Assembly: GCA_003024785.1 (NCBI GenBank)
Contig: PUQB01000307.1
Span: 231,675-295,674, forward strand
DNA: 64,000 nucleotides
Source: Selaginella tamariscina
Taxonomy: Eukaryota; Streptophyta; Lycopodiopsida; Selaginellales; Selaginellaceae
Direction: 5' to 3'
Positions within the stretch are counted from its first letter, which is position 1; every line of letters starts with the position of its first letter. The notes under the pieces were generated by a model that was not told where the DNA came from, searched no databases, and worked only from the letters and a program-made list of their open reading frames with translations. Positions 11,604 to 23,189 of the stretch are shown in pieces. The position numbers and the translations under genes were made by a program.

Positions 11604-12746
11604 TCGATCACGCGGGAAAAAAAATTTAAAAGTATATTCTTTGATATCTCTTTCATTTTATTAAACAACTGAAGGGGAGAGGGTTCAACGGTTAAACCGT
11701 ATATTCTACGAAAATATATATACTAATATAGGATAATCCAGGTGATTTTATTAATTAATTTTGCGATTAAATAGTTTTATTTTAAATACTTTATTAAATC
11801 AAATGAATCTATAAACACACACATGTGCTTATACCAAAAGATTGAAAAAACATTAAAATGTCATTACTGTAACATTTTTAAAACTACGTTAAGAAATTAA
11901 AAAAGAAGATGAATGTATAATTTTAATTTAGATATATATTTGTTCTTTTGTTTATGTTTCATTCTTATATATGAGATAACACTGAATGTATATAATTAAT
12001 TAATTTTTTTTTAATTTTAAAAATTTTCGTTAACAATTCAATCGACATATATAAGTCCAAATTGTAACCAAGTCAAACACAGTCCCTATGCATATATAAC
12101 ACGTATGCCTTCCGCTCTCTCTCTCTCTCTCTTCTCACATGCACACACACGCGCGCGCGTGTCCAAGAGAATGCTCTCCTCTCTTACACACACATGGACT
12201 TTCATTAACACCTACAAAACACACGTGGTCACACACACACGCACAGTTTTCTGTTTCTCTTCTCAAATGTACTTGAACTTTCATCAACATGCATGTACAT
12301 ACCCATCAATTTTTTTTTTAACAATTACATATACAAACTCATAATAGCTTTCAAGAACACATGTTCACACTTTTCATACACAAATTATTTATTGTAGCTA
12401 AATTCACCTGTACAGTTTCTCAAATACACAAGCTTTATTTAGCACACACATCATTCTTTCTCACCACCACAAGGATTCCAACACATACACGGTATCCATT
12501 AGCTTGTGCATACAAAGACTTCTATTAACACACACCCACAACGTCTTATGCACATATACAGCCATAGATTGTCAATAGCCTGTGTAGAAAAGAACAGTAA
12601 TAAAAAACATAACCCTTTAGTGTCTGCATACATATACGTAGATGTTTCCCATACAGATGAGGAAATTTGTTCGTAGTAAATATAACTGTAACTAGAAATC
12701 TTCGTGTCTTTTTAATGAAACATGGACTTGAATGTGCGTGCGTGTG

Positions 12747-12797
<51 letters not shown>

Positions 12798-13745
12798 CTT
12801 CATGCACATGAACTGCATTTAAAGAATCCCTTGAAGAAAACCTCATGTGTAGGACTTTCATCAACCATGTGTGTGTAAGTGTTGTAGGTTTAAGTATGCA
12901 TTAGAAAGTATACCAATACCTTTGCAAAAGTTACTTGAACCTGTCATATGGTGTGATTGAGTGTTAGTATACACGCATATATACATACATACATAAATTG
13001 TCATGGTTCATGGGTATACATGTGCGTAAAACCTACATAGCATACGAATGATTCGCGCGCACACACAGACACACGTATGGCATTTGCACAACACATGTAT
13101 GCATGGTATGACCATACAAAGAGGACCATCTCCTTTGCTTATGAGCACACAGATAGAAAGATGATCCACAAGTATACATAAAGCTTGATAATTGTTTTAT
13201 GGGATGGGATGTGCATGAATGATCGTAATTGTGGTGAGTTTAGGGATTGCAAATGAATGTGTGTAAAACATGTTTGTGTGTGCATGTGTATATGCATTAC
13301 CTATGTATATGTGTAGACATGTATATATTATAGAAGTGTTCTGTCAACATTAACACTAGCTCATGCACAGTGGTATGTGTTTGTATGAGATAATACTCTT
13401 GGTTCTCTTTCTCTCTATATGTAATGTGTGTGTACAAATTTCTTATATACCCCTAAAATTTGTCATACCTTCACAACTTAAATAGAGTGAGTATATGCTT
13501 TAAATAAGGTTTAATGTATTATGCGTATCCATAGTAAGAAACTTAGACATTATTGTTATTATGAACTACAGGCACAAAAACATAATATGTGTAATATGTT
13601 TCTGTACAGTATGCACACACACATGTAGCCAAAGAGAGAACCGTTGAGTATTATCTCAAACTATGTATTATATCGTATCTATAATACCCCCATTCACACA
13701 CACACGCGTAAGTATATTGGAGGGATCCAAAATACAGACAAAAGT

Positions 13746-13798
<53 letters not shown>

Positions 13799-13911
13799 GT
13801 AAGTGATGGAGTCCGAACTGAAAGTACACACACGTACACACAGGAACAGCCTTAAAACATGTACGGGTTTATATACATAACGAAAAACATTACAAGTTAA
13901 CCTAAATCTTT
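11604..13911. other. promoter-side and spacer region with microsatellites
   Basis: Upstream of the unknown gene: AT-rich to 12060, then CT/CA-rich DNA with (GT)n(GA)n at about 12743-12797 and (CA)n(TA)n at about 13745-13794. Part of 12480-13230 is an inverted relative of the forward module at 6600-7110. The region 13555-13850 repeats the 3' flank at 8640-8950. No open frame is conserved among the three copies. Equivalent regions: about 41428-43712 and 56287-58488. Confidence 0.55.
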
Positions 13912-15570
13912 ATCTTATAGACCTCCGTGTACCCTGAATCCCGGTTTACATCAGGATGTGTGTCAAAAGGTAATGTATGGCCCGTAATGGCTACAATCAG
14001 GAACCTCGGATCGCATCTCATTGCAAGATCATGGACTATGACATGACGTTGGGAAGATTAATGCATTCTCTGTCAATGGCATCTGTCTTTGATATTTCTA
14101 GATGATATAAACGATTCTTGCATCCCCCCACCTAGTGCTTATGTGTGTATATATTTACAAACAACTTGCCTGATGAGTCGTCATGCGCACTGAGTACGTT
14201 TGTGTTACACCAAATGATCTGCTCGGAAGGCGCAGCAGGAATGTACGTACTTGAGTTCTACATGTTCACATATCACACATGAATACGTGTATACACACAC
14301 GCCGAGTGAGTGGCAGGTTGTAAAACAACTTGGGAGTGAACTTGTCACCTTTTAAGTGTAAGGGTGCCTTCATTTATAATTGCATCCGGCAAGAGAATGC
14401 ATAGCAGTTTAATAAGAGTTTGCCCAGGTATAGTCAGCAGCCATCCGCTCTGTAATATAAAGAGGGTAAGACATGTTTTGCACAGAGCTAAGAGAGAGTG
14501 CGAGAAAGAGTACAAATCATGACTTCAGGTCTTACTGTTTATTTGTAGGAAGTGCACTGCAGTTGATTCGCTGTCAAATCCATAGTACACAAGGTATGAT
14601 CAGCTGTAACAAAGTATCCAGAGAGTATCCGCATGAGGGTTGCAAGTTGTGGTGAGGCGATTACAGTTCTCCCTACATGTCGGAAATTTCTATAGCTAAG
14701 TATACTGGCGTACCTGTAGAAAAAACTTCTCAATATCTATACGTGTGTGTTTTACCTGGAAATTCTTAACAACCATTCCTGTAGGCAGATCTGGAATGAC
14801 AACCCGGAAGTTCGATAGAGGAACGAACGAGCTGTTTGCGACGTTTGATAAAAACGTGGATGTGGAACTCGGTATTCAGCCACAGCACCTGGAAACTGTA
14901 GGTGAGAGAAGCGTGGTTTCCCTTGGTGGTGGCAGAAAAACCGAGGACGTGTATCTCCACTAGCAAATCTGGGCTCAATCTGACGTTGAAAATAAAACCA
15001 TTTCTCGGATGCTCCCGCAAAATGTGTTGTTATATGTGTCTGTGTTTCTGGGGGTAAAGCAACACGGAAGCTTGGCTCGACTTCCTCTCTATGAACACCA
15101 GCAATGATATTAATATACCCACGCTCGTCCTCGTAAACATAAGCATCACTGTATAAGGCTGTGGTCTGCTAGATGTACTTCTCTCTCTCATACACACACG
15201 CACACACACCTGCGAGCTGCGAGCTGCGAGCACGGAGTTCTAATCGATGTGAGCTTCCTTCAATGTTAATGATTCGAGCACCCTGCTCAATGGTCTGTAA
15301 ATTAAATGCAAGACCACATTAAAACGAAAACGTGTGCATAGAGAGGGATGTGAGCAATATCACATACAAGTACAGTGAGAATATGTCGACTTGCTTACCT
15401 TTTCAACTTGTTCAGTAAGTAGCTGGTCCATTTCATTCTGAAAACAATAGTATTAGTTAAGTGAACAGGTAGAAATAGCACTATACTGTGTATGTGGCAT
15501 GTGTGCGTGAGAGAGAGGGCTGATATATAAAATTGATTTTGTCTGTAAGGATCGAAGGTCGGCCATGAGC
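13912..15570 (-). pseudogene. decayed paralogue of the unknown gene, unit A
   Basis: Segments homologous to exons 2-8 of the gene at 9034-11603 occur in the same order (for example the YINIIAG exon around 14950-15140 and the CYRDF-type exon around 14540-14720). The last exon carries a one-base loss in the LP-N-VMS region that shifts the frame. The fourth exon is shortened to repeated CTCGCAG. The fifth exon holds an extra ~110 bases around 14850-14965. Intron positions are retained, so it arose by DNA duplication rather than retroposition. Confidence 0.7.
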
Positions 15571-15639
15571 TATGTCAGAATGAAAACCCAGTTTATTTTT
15601 TTTTTTTTATTATTTGTAAGTAATTTGTATATTAAGACA

Positions 15640-18130
15640 CCAAACGGTCGTAGGAACTTTGCAGGCTAGATTCAGGTGGTTTCGGTGGATTGTCCATGTC
15701 CAATCCCGAGGTTGCGACTTGGAAGCCCGGTCGTTGCCTCAGGTTATGTAGGTGTTATGATGTGTTGGCCTTGACCTGGATGCCGTGAGGGTCCGTGTAC
15801 CGGTGGTTTGGAGTTGCGTTGTAGAGGGCAAACCCGTTGGGGAGGAAGAGAGAGATGGCCCTCCTAGGGTTTGGCTCTAGCTAGAATAGAGGAAGGGTAT
15901 ATGTATTACAGCTGAAATTATAATGTGGCCAAGTGGCCGCTGGACACGACCCCTATCTAGCCCATAAACAAGACGTGAGAGAAGATGAATTAGAAGGACC
16001 TCTATCCACTGTTTGATTACTTGTTTATATATAATGGATTGGGAAGTACTTGGTTGTACTCATTGGGTGGGTGTGTCCTTGGAAAGACTGGGTACATGTA
16101 ACTATCTTAACGTGCTATCTTTTACATCTTGGTAATTAATCCGGACAATCGGATTCAGGTTGCTGTCAACTTTGCTTATCACATGTCCTGATTTGTCAGC
16201 GTTGTCTAATAGTGGTTAACATCCTTTTAGCTATTGTCTCATGGTTGCCCTTTATCAGTACACCACTCGAGTCTTGCCATTGTTTATACGCTCTGCTGGT
16301 CCGTCTTTACATGCGGTCGCATAACCATCAACCAGATGCTCGGACTTACACACTGACATGTCCTTGAGCCATGTCTTTAGTGTCCTTGGCTTACCTTGTA
16401 GTGCTTGTGGTACATGGCAGTCTCCTTCTCAATTGCTTCCAACTTGATCTCTAGTGCAGCTGTCGTTGCATCTTTGAGCTCAGTGGTCCTTTATAACTTG
16501 GCTGCAATTCCCTTGTCCTATTCTTGGCCTTGCACCATATGTCTCATTGATCCGTTCTTGTGCTAGTTGTAGCTCTTCCTCCTTAATGGCCTTTCTAGCT
16601 CTTGTACTGTGGCCAACACTTGGCTTACCTTGACCTCGGCTGCCCATACTCGCTCCATGTTGTCATCCTATTGAGGTAGAATCACCATGGCCCCATCATT
16701 TGATGTGGTCCCCTTGTCTTGGGCCGTGAGTTGTGCCTTGACCCTTTTTACTTCTCACTATTGTGCCTTGAGCTAGTCATTATGTTGGTGTAGTTTTTTG
16801 CTATGGCTATCAATTCGTAGGCATCCTTGAGTTCTGCGTCCTTTCATTAGAACTCGCGATGTTCTCCTAGCCTTGTTGGGCCTTCTCAGCTACTGCATAC
16901 TCACGGTCGCACTAGAGCTGTTTGCGGATGCACTAGAATTGTTTGAGGCTACCCTAAAGATCTTCATGCTTTTCTTGGAGCTCGTCAAGTGCAGTAGTTA
17001 TGGAGGTGCAGGTTTGTTGGATGGATGCTAGTTCTTTCTTCACCTTCTCCCACTATTGAACACCCTAGAGTGTGCTATATTGCCTGGCGTTCCTTTGAAC
17101 GATCTAGTATTGGCTTGTGAGGCTCTTCATGATGGCGTTGTGCTCCTCAGCTATTCCCTTGAGATCCAATTTGTGCCATGCCTTTTCCAATTCGACTAAA
17201 GAGATTTGTGAGATCATCATGTAGTCCAAATGCCCAATGCTCGTTTGTGTGGAAGTGGTGGTACGCATCTAACAAATGCACCTCCGATTCTTCTCCTTTT
17301 GGTTTTGGCTTACCTACTGGCGATTGTGGCAACTGTCTGGTGTGTTCAATTGATTCCTACTGTACTTGTGGTGGGCTAATCGGGTATTGTGATGGGAACT
17401 GTCAGGATTGATTGTGTTGCTAGGGACCTCTTCTCCTCTTGTGGATTTTGAACCTTGGCTGCTTTGATTCTAGAGATTCTTCGTCTCATCCCCTTTTTCA
17501 AGATGACTCCGTGGCCTCCAATTGTTTTCCTTTGTCCATTTGGCTTGCCTCGAATTGCTCCCCCTCTCCTCAGTGTCTTGTGGTGTTGGTTCAAAGTGGC
17601 GTCAGTATGGGGGTTGGAACTCGACTAAGCAACTAGGTGATCACGACGTTGATGTGTTCATTTGTTGAAAGTCTTTGCTTGCTTCCACTTCGATGCTGCA
17701 AGTTAGCGCCAGAATCATGTAGTGTTTGAGGTAGTCTACTAGGTCCACTTCGATCTCTTTCATGTGTAGCATAAGGCATTCACCAACCATGTGGCGATCC
17801 TCCTCTCAATTTTTTTTGTAAACATAAAGGTAACTAGTGCAAGGAACTCATCTACCTATTTTCCTTCTTGTAGGCTAAACCTGGACATGAAGTCTTCTCC
17901 TTATTGTTAGGAACCATTGGTACGTGAGTTCCATAAGACCGTCCAATGGCATCTCACCCTCTAGTAGCTTGAAGACCAATGCTAGGTCGTCAATCTTCAC
18001 ATAATACAACGTGCTTCCCCGTAGGCTAAATTGATTCTGGATCGCTTGGACTTTTTGGTCTCCAGCTAGCAGATTGTATAAAGCATCTTGCTAGCTTTGC
18101 GAACACCAATTCTTCCACATGTTCCCATGG
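15640..18130 (-). pseudogene. degenerate coiled-coil / gag-like sequence, unit A
   Basis: The reverse strand reads in pieces: KKIERRIATWLVNALCYTW and related segments near 17640-17830, then low-complexity helical stretches rich in K, E, A and L down to about 16400. Many stops and frameshifts interrupt it. The copy in unit C (59480-62040) retains more of the N-terminal side. The layout (helical region plus coiled coil) is reminiscent of a retrotransposon gag, but I do not recognise the family firmly. In units A and B the N-terminal side is cut off by the gag-LTR fragment at 18131 and 47975. Confidence 0.4.
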
Positions 18131-19110
18131 AGGATTTTTCCTGACGACGCTCGAACAAACATTGTTGTAGCGAACGGCTTGTTACATGATCTCCACTAGG
18201 CATCCGATAACATAAGGAGAAGGTCCTTCACGTCATCCCTCAACCCAAAATGGAAGTGTTCGATCAATGCAATCTCGTTCCATAGAATGTTCGTGCAAAG
18301 TTGCTGAAATTCATATGTATAACGGAAGCTGGTCGGAATCCTTGTGTGAGCTTCTTAACTTCGTGCATGCAGAACGGTACTTATTGGGATCTCAAAGCAA
18401 GCTTCAAAGGCAGCCACGAATCCTTCAAAATTTTTCATCAATGAGTTGTCACGCTCCAACAAAAGGCAACCCAAGCTCGTGGGAATTTAACTAGTAAGGA
18501 TGTCAAAAGGCTAGCCTTTTGTGCATCAATCGAGTAGTGGCATGATTGCATACGGATCAAAAGCCTGATCTAATTCAGGAAACCTTGAAAATTGCATGAT
18601 TGCCATTAAACTTCTTTGGCATGCTGATCTTTAGCTTTGAAGAAGAGTTCGATGGAAAGGAAACCAACGATTGTCAAAATTGATTTTAAACCATGGTTTC
18701 ACTATTCATGAATAATAAAATAAAATTTAGGGTTAAATATATATATTATAATATATATAATTAATAAATTAATACTATATATTCATAATATTAAAAAATA
18801 TAAGATTTAATTTATGTATTTATATAATTGAAGATCATCAAAAATCATTATATATTTGAGTTAAATTTTTTTGATCTAAGTCATCATGGTTTTTTTAGTG
18901 GTCTAGGTCACGGTCTAAGTCAATTTTATTAATCTATAGAGGAAACCATGAATGCTTGAGAGAGAGCCTGCACAACAGCCTTGGAGGATGCATTAGCAGG
19001 TGCATGCGCCGCGTTGGTGGAACTTGCAGATCTGTGACCACTTGGCGCAAAAAAAAGGGGAAAAACAAGGAGAAAAACTAAGAAAAAAAAGTAACTAAAA
19101 ATCGAGGAGT
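18131..19110 (-). pseudogene. Ty3/gypsy gag fragment, unit A
   Basis: Homologous to the gag at 1150-1990 and 3010-3830. It is interrupted by a 273-bp MITE-like insertion at 18667-18939 and by point decay. It is followed by a partial LTR. Confidence 0.65.
18667..18939. mobile_element. MITE-like insertion with 9-bp target duplication (unit A)
   Basis: A 273-bp AT-rich segment is flanked on both sides by AGGAAACCA (18658-18666 and 18940-18948). The paralogous gags at 1680 and 3555 lack it, which gives the empty site. The ends form an imperfect inverted repeat of the type GATTGTCAAAATTGATTTT versus its complement. A 9-bp duplication suits a Mutator-like MITE; it contains no coding sequence. Confidence 0.7.
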
Positions 19111-19411
19111 TATGAAAGGAGTTACTATTAAATTGTCAAGCCATGATTCAAGAACAATGAGGCTTGACTCAATAGCAGGACAAGAACTAGGAACAAACCA
19201 AGAACAGGAGGCAAGAAGCAAAATAAGAACAAAACAAAAAAAACAAGAATGATCATAGAATATAGTGTTGATAATAACTAATTGTACAACAATTAGGTCA
19301 AAGCTTTTATGCTCACAACTCGAAGAGCTAATCTAGGCATGAGCTAAAATATACTCCAAAGGCTAATTTAAGTCATGAGCTAAAATAATGTCCCTTATCC
19401 TATATGTATAT
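19111..19411 (-). repeat. partial LTR at the right edge of unit A
   Basis: LTR words (GGCTTGACTCAA, AGGACAAGAACTAGGAAC, AATGTCCCTTATCCTATA) run up to the transposon insertion. Continuation of the LTR is found on the other side of the transposon at 34335. Confidence 0.65.
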
Positions 19412-19437
19412 ATGCAAGTTGTAACTAAAATGGGCAT
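19412..19437. repeat. left terminal inverted repeat
   Basis: ATGCAAGTTGTAACTAAA followed by ATGGGCATG. It pairs with the inverted right end with a single A/G difference. A related left end recurs at 62256. Confidence 0.85.
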
Positions 19438-19916
19438 GGCTATAGTCCCATTTCCTAATAATTAGCAATTTTAGCTATTTAATTAGCATTTTCTAATATT
19501 AAAGGAATATTCTTTAGAATATATGTTTGAAAAGAGAATATTCTTTAGAATATTCTATTTTGTATTCTACCCTTTAATAAATTATAGCATTCATTGAACA
19601 AAAATTAATAACATTATAAAAGTAGAATGTATTAAATTATATAATATATTGCCTAATATAACAATTAAGGAAGAGCATAAGAGGTACATTATATAAATAT
19701 TGATGTTGTTATTAAAATATTAATATTTAAATATAACATTATTAATTAAAAATTTGTAGTAGTAATAATATATATATAAAATCCTATAATAATATAGTCA
19801 ATCTTCCATATCATTTTTTAAATTTATATAGTTAAGTATACAATTTGGTACTATTATTAAAGAGTTTATAATAATTATGAATATTAAATATATGATTTTA
19901 TAATTTTGTAATTGCT
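19438..19916. other. AT-rich left subterminal region
   Basis: Very AT-rich, with repeated GAATATTCTTTAGAATAT words. Homologous to 62282-62785 of the truncated relative. It ends at the stop of the transposase gene and probably serves as transposase-recognition DNA and 3' UTR (inference). Confidence 0.6.
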
Positions 19917-22900
19917 TTAAGCTTCAGAAAACATACATTCCCTTGCAGTTTTGTTAATCGTGACTTTATCAACGCTTCTTGACATCCACCCATATCGAAT
20001 GGATTTAACATTTATAAAACATGCTGGGTCTTTTTGATTGGGAGACCATGTTTTCTCTAGGCATCCATTATATCTTTCGCTCTCCTTCTCGTGTCGCCTT
20101 TTTTGTGGTTTGAACCATGCAACCTTAACAATACTATTTTTTGTGATTACTTCAGGTGTGTCGATAATTTGACCCATCCAAATAGGCTGATTATATGACG
20201 CATCTGGAGTAATGAGAACCATCATTAGTTTTTGAAGATCCTTGCAGCAATCAAAGTATGCTTTAGGTTTTTGGTTCCTTTGTCCAACAAAGTGTGGGGT
20301 TTGCACTTCCACATCACTACTGGCTTCTATGTCGTCTATGCTCAGTGATGTCATTTCAATCTCCTCTCGCCACCTTGTTTTAGGCCAGAAAGGGTGTTGC
20401 AATTCTGTACTTGTGACAGTAGGCCCTTCCAACTCTCGAACAACAGTCTCCCAATAGTTGACCACATGCTTATATAGTTCTGAGTAACCAGTTGCCTTAT
20501 CAGAATTCTTTGGCATCGATTTTTGAACCCATGCCACATTTTTTTGATGCCATCAATAATAACCTCTTGTTCCTTGAGCTGGGCACTCAATGGAATAGGG
20601 TCTGGTTGTCCTTCTGGGAGAAGTGGCTTTCCATCCTCTCCACTTTTGAAGAGCATTAAGCCCTCTTTCGGTAACCACTCCTGCTCTGATGGCCGTAACT
20701 TGTACTGCATAATAGGTATACCATCTCGTATGGAGAAAAAGAATTGTAGCGGCACAAGGTGACCAACTAAAGAATCACTCCCTTCTTTTATATACTCCTT
20801 GAGAAATTTTTTGAAGTCTGGCACCTCAGTCACAAGCAAAGCACAACTTTTTTTGGAGATGCAATTTTCAAAAAGATTCATCATATGCGGTAAGGTAAGT
20901 GCACTTGTCCTTTTTGTAGAGTTGGAGACCTTGCTGAAGAACGCATCAATATCTTCATGAGTGTGACCAACCATAAGGAAACTGAGCGTGATTGTTTCAA
21001 ACACACCTTTGGCAACAAGCATTGACAAGTATGCTAGCACATATCTAGAAAATAAAAGTAAGTATGAGCTTGAGAAACCCTTAAGTAAAATGATTTACCT
21101 ATTTTTGTTCTCGCCTGCACAATTATCCATCTGTAAAAGCAAATGACGAGGAAGCTTATTTGATGTTGAGGACACATGTACACTATTTGAGCTAGATCCC
21201 TCCACTGAACCTGAACTCTCAACAGGGCCATCTGTTTTTTGTGCAGGTTGCTGACAATGCCTCTCATATTCCCAAGTAGCCTCAAGTGCAGACGTGTTCA
21301 TGAGAGCATTATGTAAAGGTTGAAGGTGTTGTTTCTTCACTTTGAGATCACTGATAGGACTTGTCTGTGAGTGGGCTTCAAGGTTTCTGAAACACATGGC
21401 TAACGACCCAATAGTGAAATTGGAGTCGCTAGACCAATGTGGAAGTGAAAAGTGTCCATATGACTCACAACCGTGTCCATGTGTTAGCACACCTGTTAAA
21501 GAAATCGGAAGTTTCATGACATTTCCAAGGCACTTTGGTGTTGCAAAGAGCTTTGGAATGCTGGTCTTTGAATGATCCATCTTGTCATGGATCAAGCACA
21601 GGTACTCTGATGGGCGTGATACAGAAAGCATGCGGTGTGCATAGTACTGAGACCGACAAGTTTGTTGTGCAATCATGTGGGCCTCCATCTTCCTTTGAAT
21701 GGTAGTGATCTCCACCAAGGTTTTTGCACAAGCCTCTGCAGCCTTCAATGATGTACAAGTGTCACACTTAGAAAAGCTAGAGTGTTTTGCAATCTCCACA
21801 TCCTTAAAATGAGTATTCCATATGTTGTTGAAGGTACCAGTGCAGATTGCTTGGAGCCCCATCAAACTGAGGCACTTGTTCACATGTTCACACAGTTTCA
21901 ATTGAGTGTAGATTGAAGGTAAAACCTTGAGATTTTCCCTGACCCCTGCATTTGTGGTTCGGCATTTGTGAGGCATCCTGTCTGCATTTGCTTCCACAAA
22001 AGCCTTGAGTATCTCTATGGCTGCCATGATGTGAGAGCGGGTTTTGACCAAGCCAGTGTTCCCATGAACTGAGGTTCGCGCTCCATCTAGCCACTCATCC
22101 CTCCGACGGTAGAACGTGGTCTTTGGGATCCCGTATATACTGTACCAAGCTTTGAAGCAGATGGCCACCTTATTAAATACCATGGATGTACTCTGATAAC
22201 CTGTGTCCGAGGCCATTCCATCAATACACCCAGTTAGTGCAGCATATACAAACTCATGCCTTTGCTTTTGGGTGAGCATACGAAAGACATGTCTACATTG
22301 GGTAATTTCATTCCGGTCTGCCATCTGACAACACTTCTTCTTGCAACAGTCAATCGTGGAAATGCTCGTAACACTTTCGGAAGATGTAGGATCCATCTTT
22401 ACCCTCTTGCTGAAACTTGCAGGGGAAGATCTACAACCCATGAATCGCCTTTTTCTTACAATAGGACCAATGCAAGGAACCTCTTCAAATATGAGTTGTT
22501 CTTCCGGGTTGTTATTATTGAAATCCAACCCAGAATATGTTGAACCATCTTGCCGTCTTAATTCAGATGTTCGCCACCTCACGAGGGATCCAGGATACAA
22601 TGTGCCATTAGGTGAAACCTCTGTCACAACTACACCCACGAAGTCGGACCCTAGTTTCTCTTCTGACACTGCTTCCATTGGATTTATAGCTGTGATGATG
22701 CCTCTTCCGACTTCAATCTCACGAAGAAAGAGAATCACCTCATCCATTACAGCAGGCAAGCCATCATCTGGTAAACTCGTGCTACTATTTGTTTGTGACT
22801 CTGCATATTTTGTGTCAGCCTTGACTTCATCCAAATTCCACAATACAGGAGAACCCTCCTCAAATTCCATTCCCAGAACCTCAACATGCTTGAAAATGGT

Positions 22901-23047
22901 GTTCACCCATACGTACACACAAGATCCTTGGGAAATATTGTGACATGATGCATTATTATCTCGAACTTCCACAGTTCCAGTGCCAACTATCTCGTTGTTC
23001 CGAAGAAGACATACTTTATCTCCAGTATTAAACATATTGTCCTGCAC
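19917..23047 (-). CDS. DUF7869-like DDE transposase (two exons visible, one frameshift)
   Basis: Probable transposase of the element, ~1,020 codons. Exon I is 21099-23047, intron 21045-21098 (54 bases, GT-AG, phase kept), and exon II runs from 21044 to the stop at 19917. Exon II has a one-base loss in a run of seven A (20539-20545) that breaks the frame. Order of features: N-terminal module starting FNTGDKVCLLR, a Cys cluster (CCKKKCCQ, residues ~220-230), a helical region, HDKMDHSK, QMDNCAGENKN spanning the intron, and VGHTHEDIDAFFS. The spaced D...D...D/E residues fit an RNase H-fold nuclease. The last two motifs are what I know from DUF7869-type proteins in transposons of plants and other eukaryotes. 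The 5' end is uncertain: a splice-acceptor-like TGCAG lies at the 23047 edge and the first in-frame ATG is at about 23035. It may be inactive in this copy unless the homopolymer is a base-calling error. Confidence 0.8.
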
Positions 23048-23189
23048 ATAAATAATTGTATTATTTATGATATCTGTTTATGCAATATTTTTAAGAAATC
23101 TGAATTACGGTTACTTAATAATATGCATATGCAATAATACATAATTATGTTTAGAGATAATATCTCATGTTTGATTAATACAACTGATG

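Larger units (their letters stand above)
4181..19411. repeat. segmental repeat unit A (~15.2 kb)
   Basis: First of three large direct copies. Order of contents: AT-rich stretch, minisatellite, forward module, reverse module, unknown 8-exon gene, tandem-repeat intron, microsatellite stretch, decayed paralogue, coiled-coil/gag-like pseudogene, gag-LTR fragment. Unit B (34335-49258) and unit C (49259-62257) match line by line with mostly point changes and small indels. A differs by carrying some extra stretches, for example about 7380-7620. Confidence 0.9.

Noticed and set aside
13912-15570. Paralogue as an expressed second gene
   Set aside because: Frame loss in the last exon, a reduced fourth exon and an insertion in the fifth are shared by the copies.
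17178-17636. Forward frames of 65-77 codons repeated in all units
   Set aside because: Shadows of the degenerate reverse-strand coiled-coil/gag-like sequence.
20900-21600. Transposase as a KDZ (Kyakuja-Dileera-Zisupton) type
   Set aside because: The large size and company of epigenetic-type genes suggested it, but the readable motifs (DNCAGENKN, GHTHEDID) fit DUF7869-type proteins better.
22256-22943. Forward frames of 95 and 200 codons opposite the transposase
   Set aside because: Antisense shadows of a clear reverse-strand coding exon.
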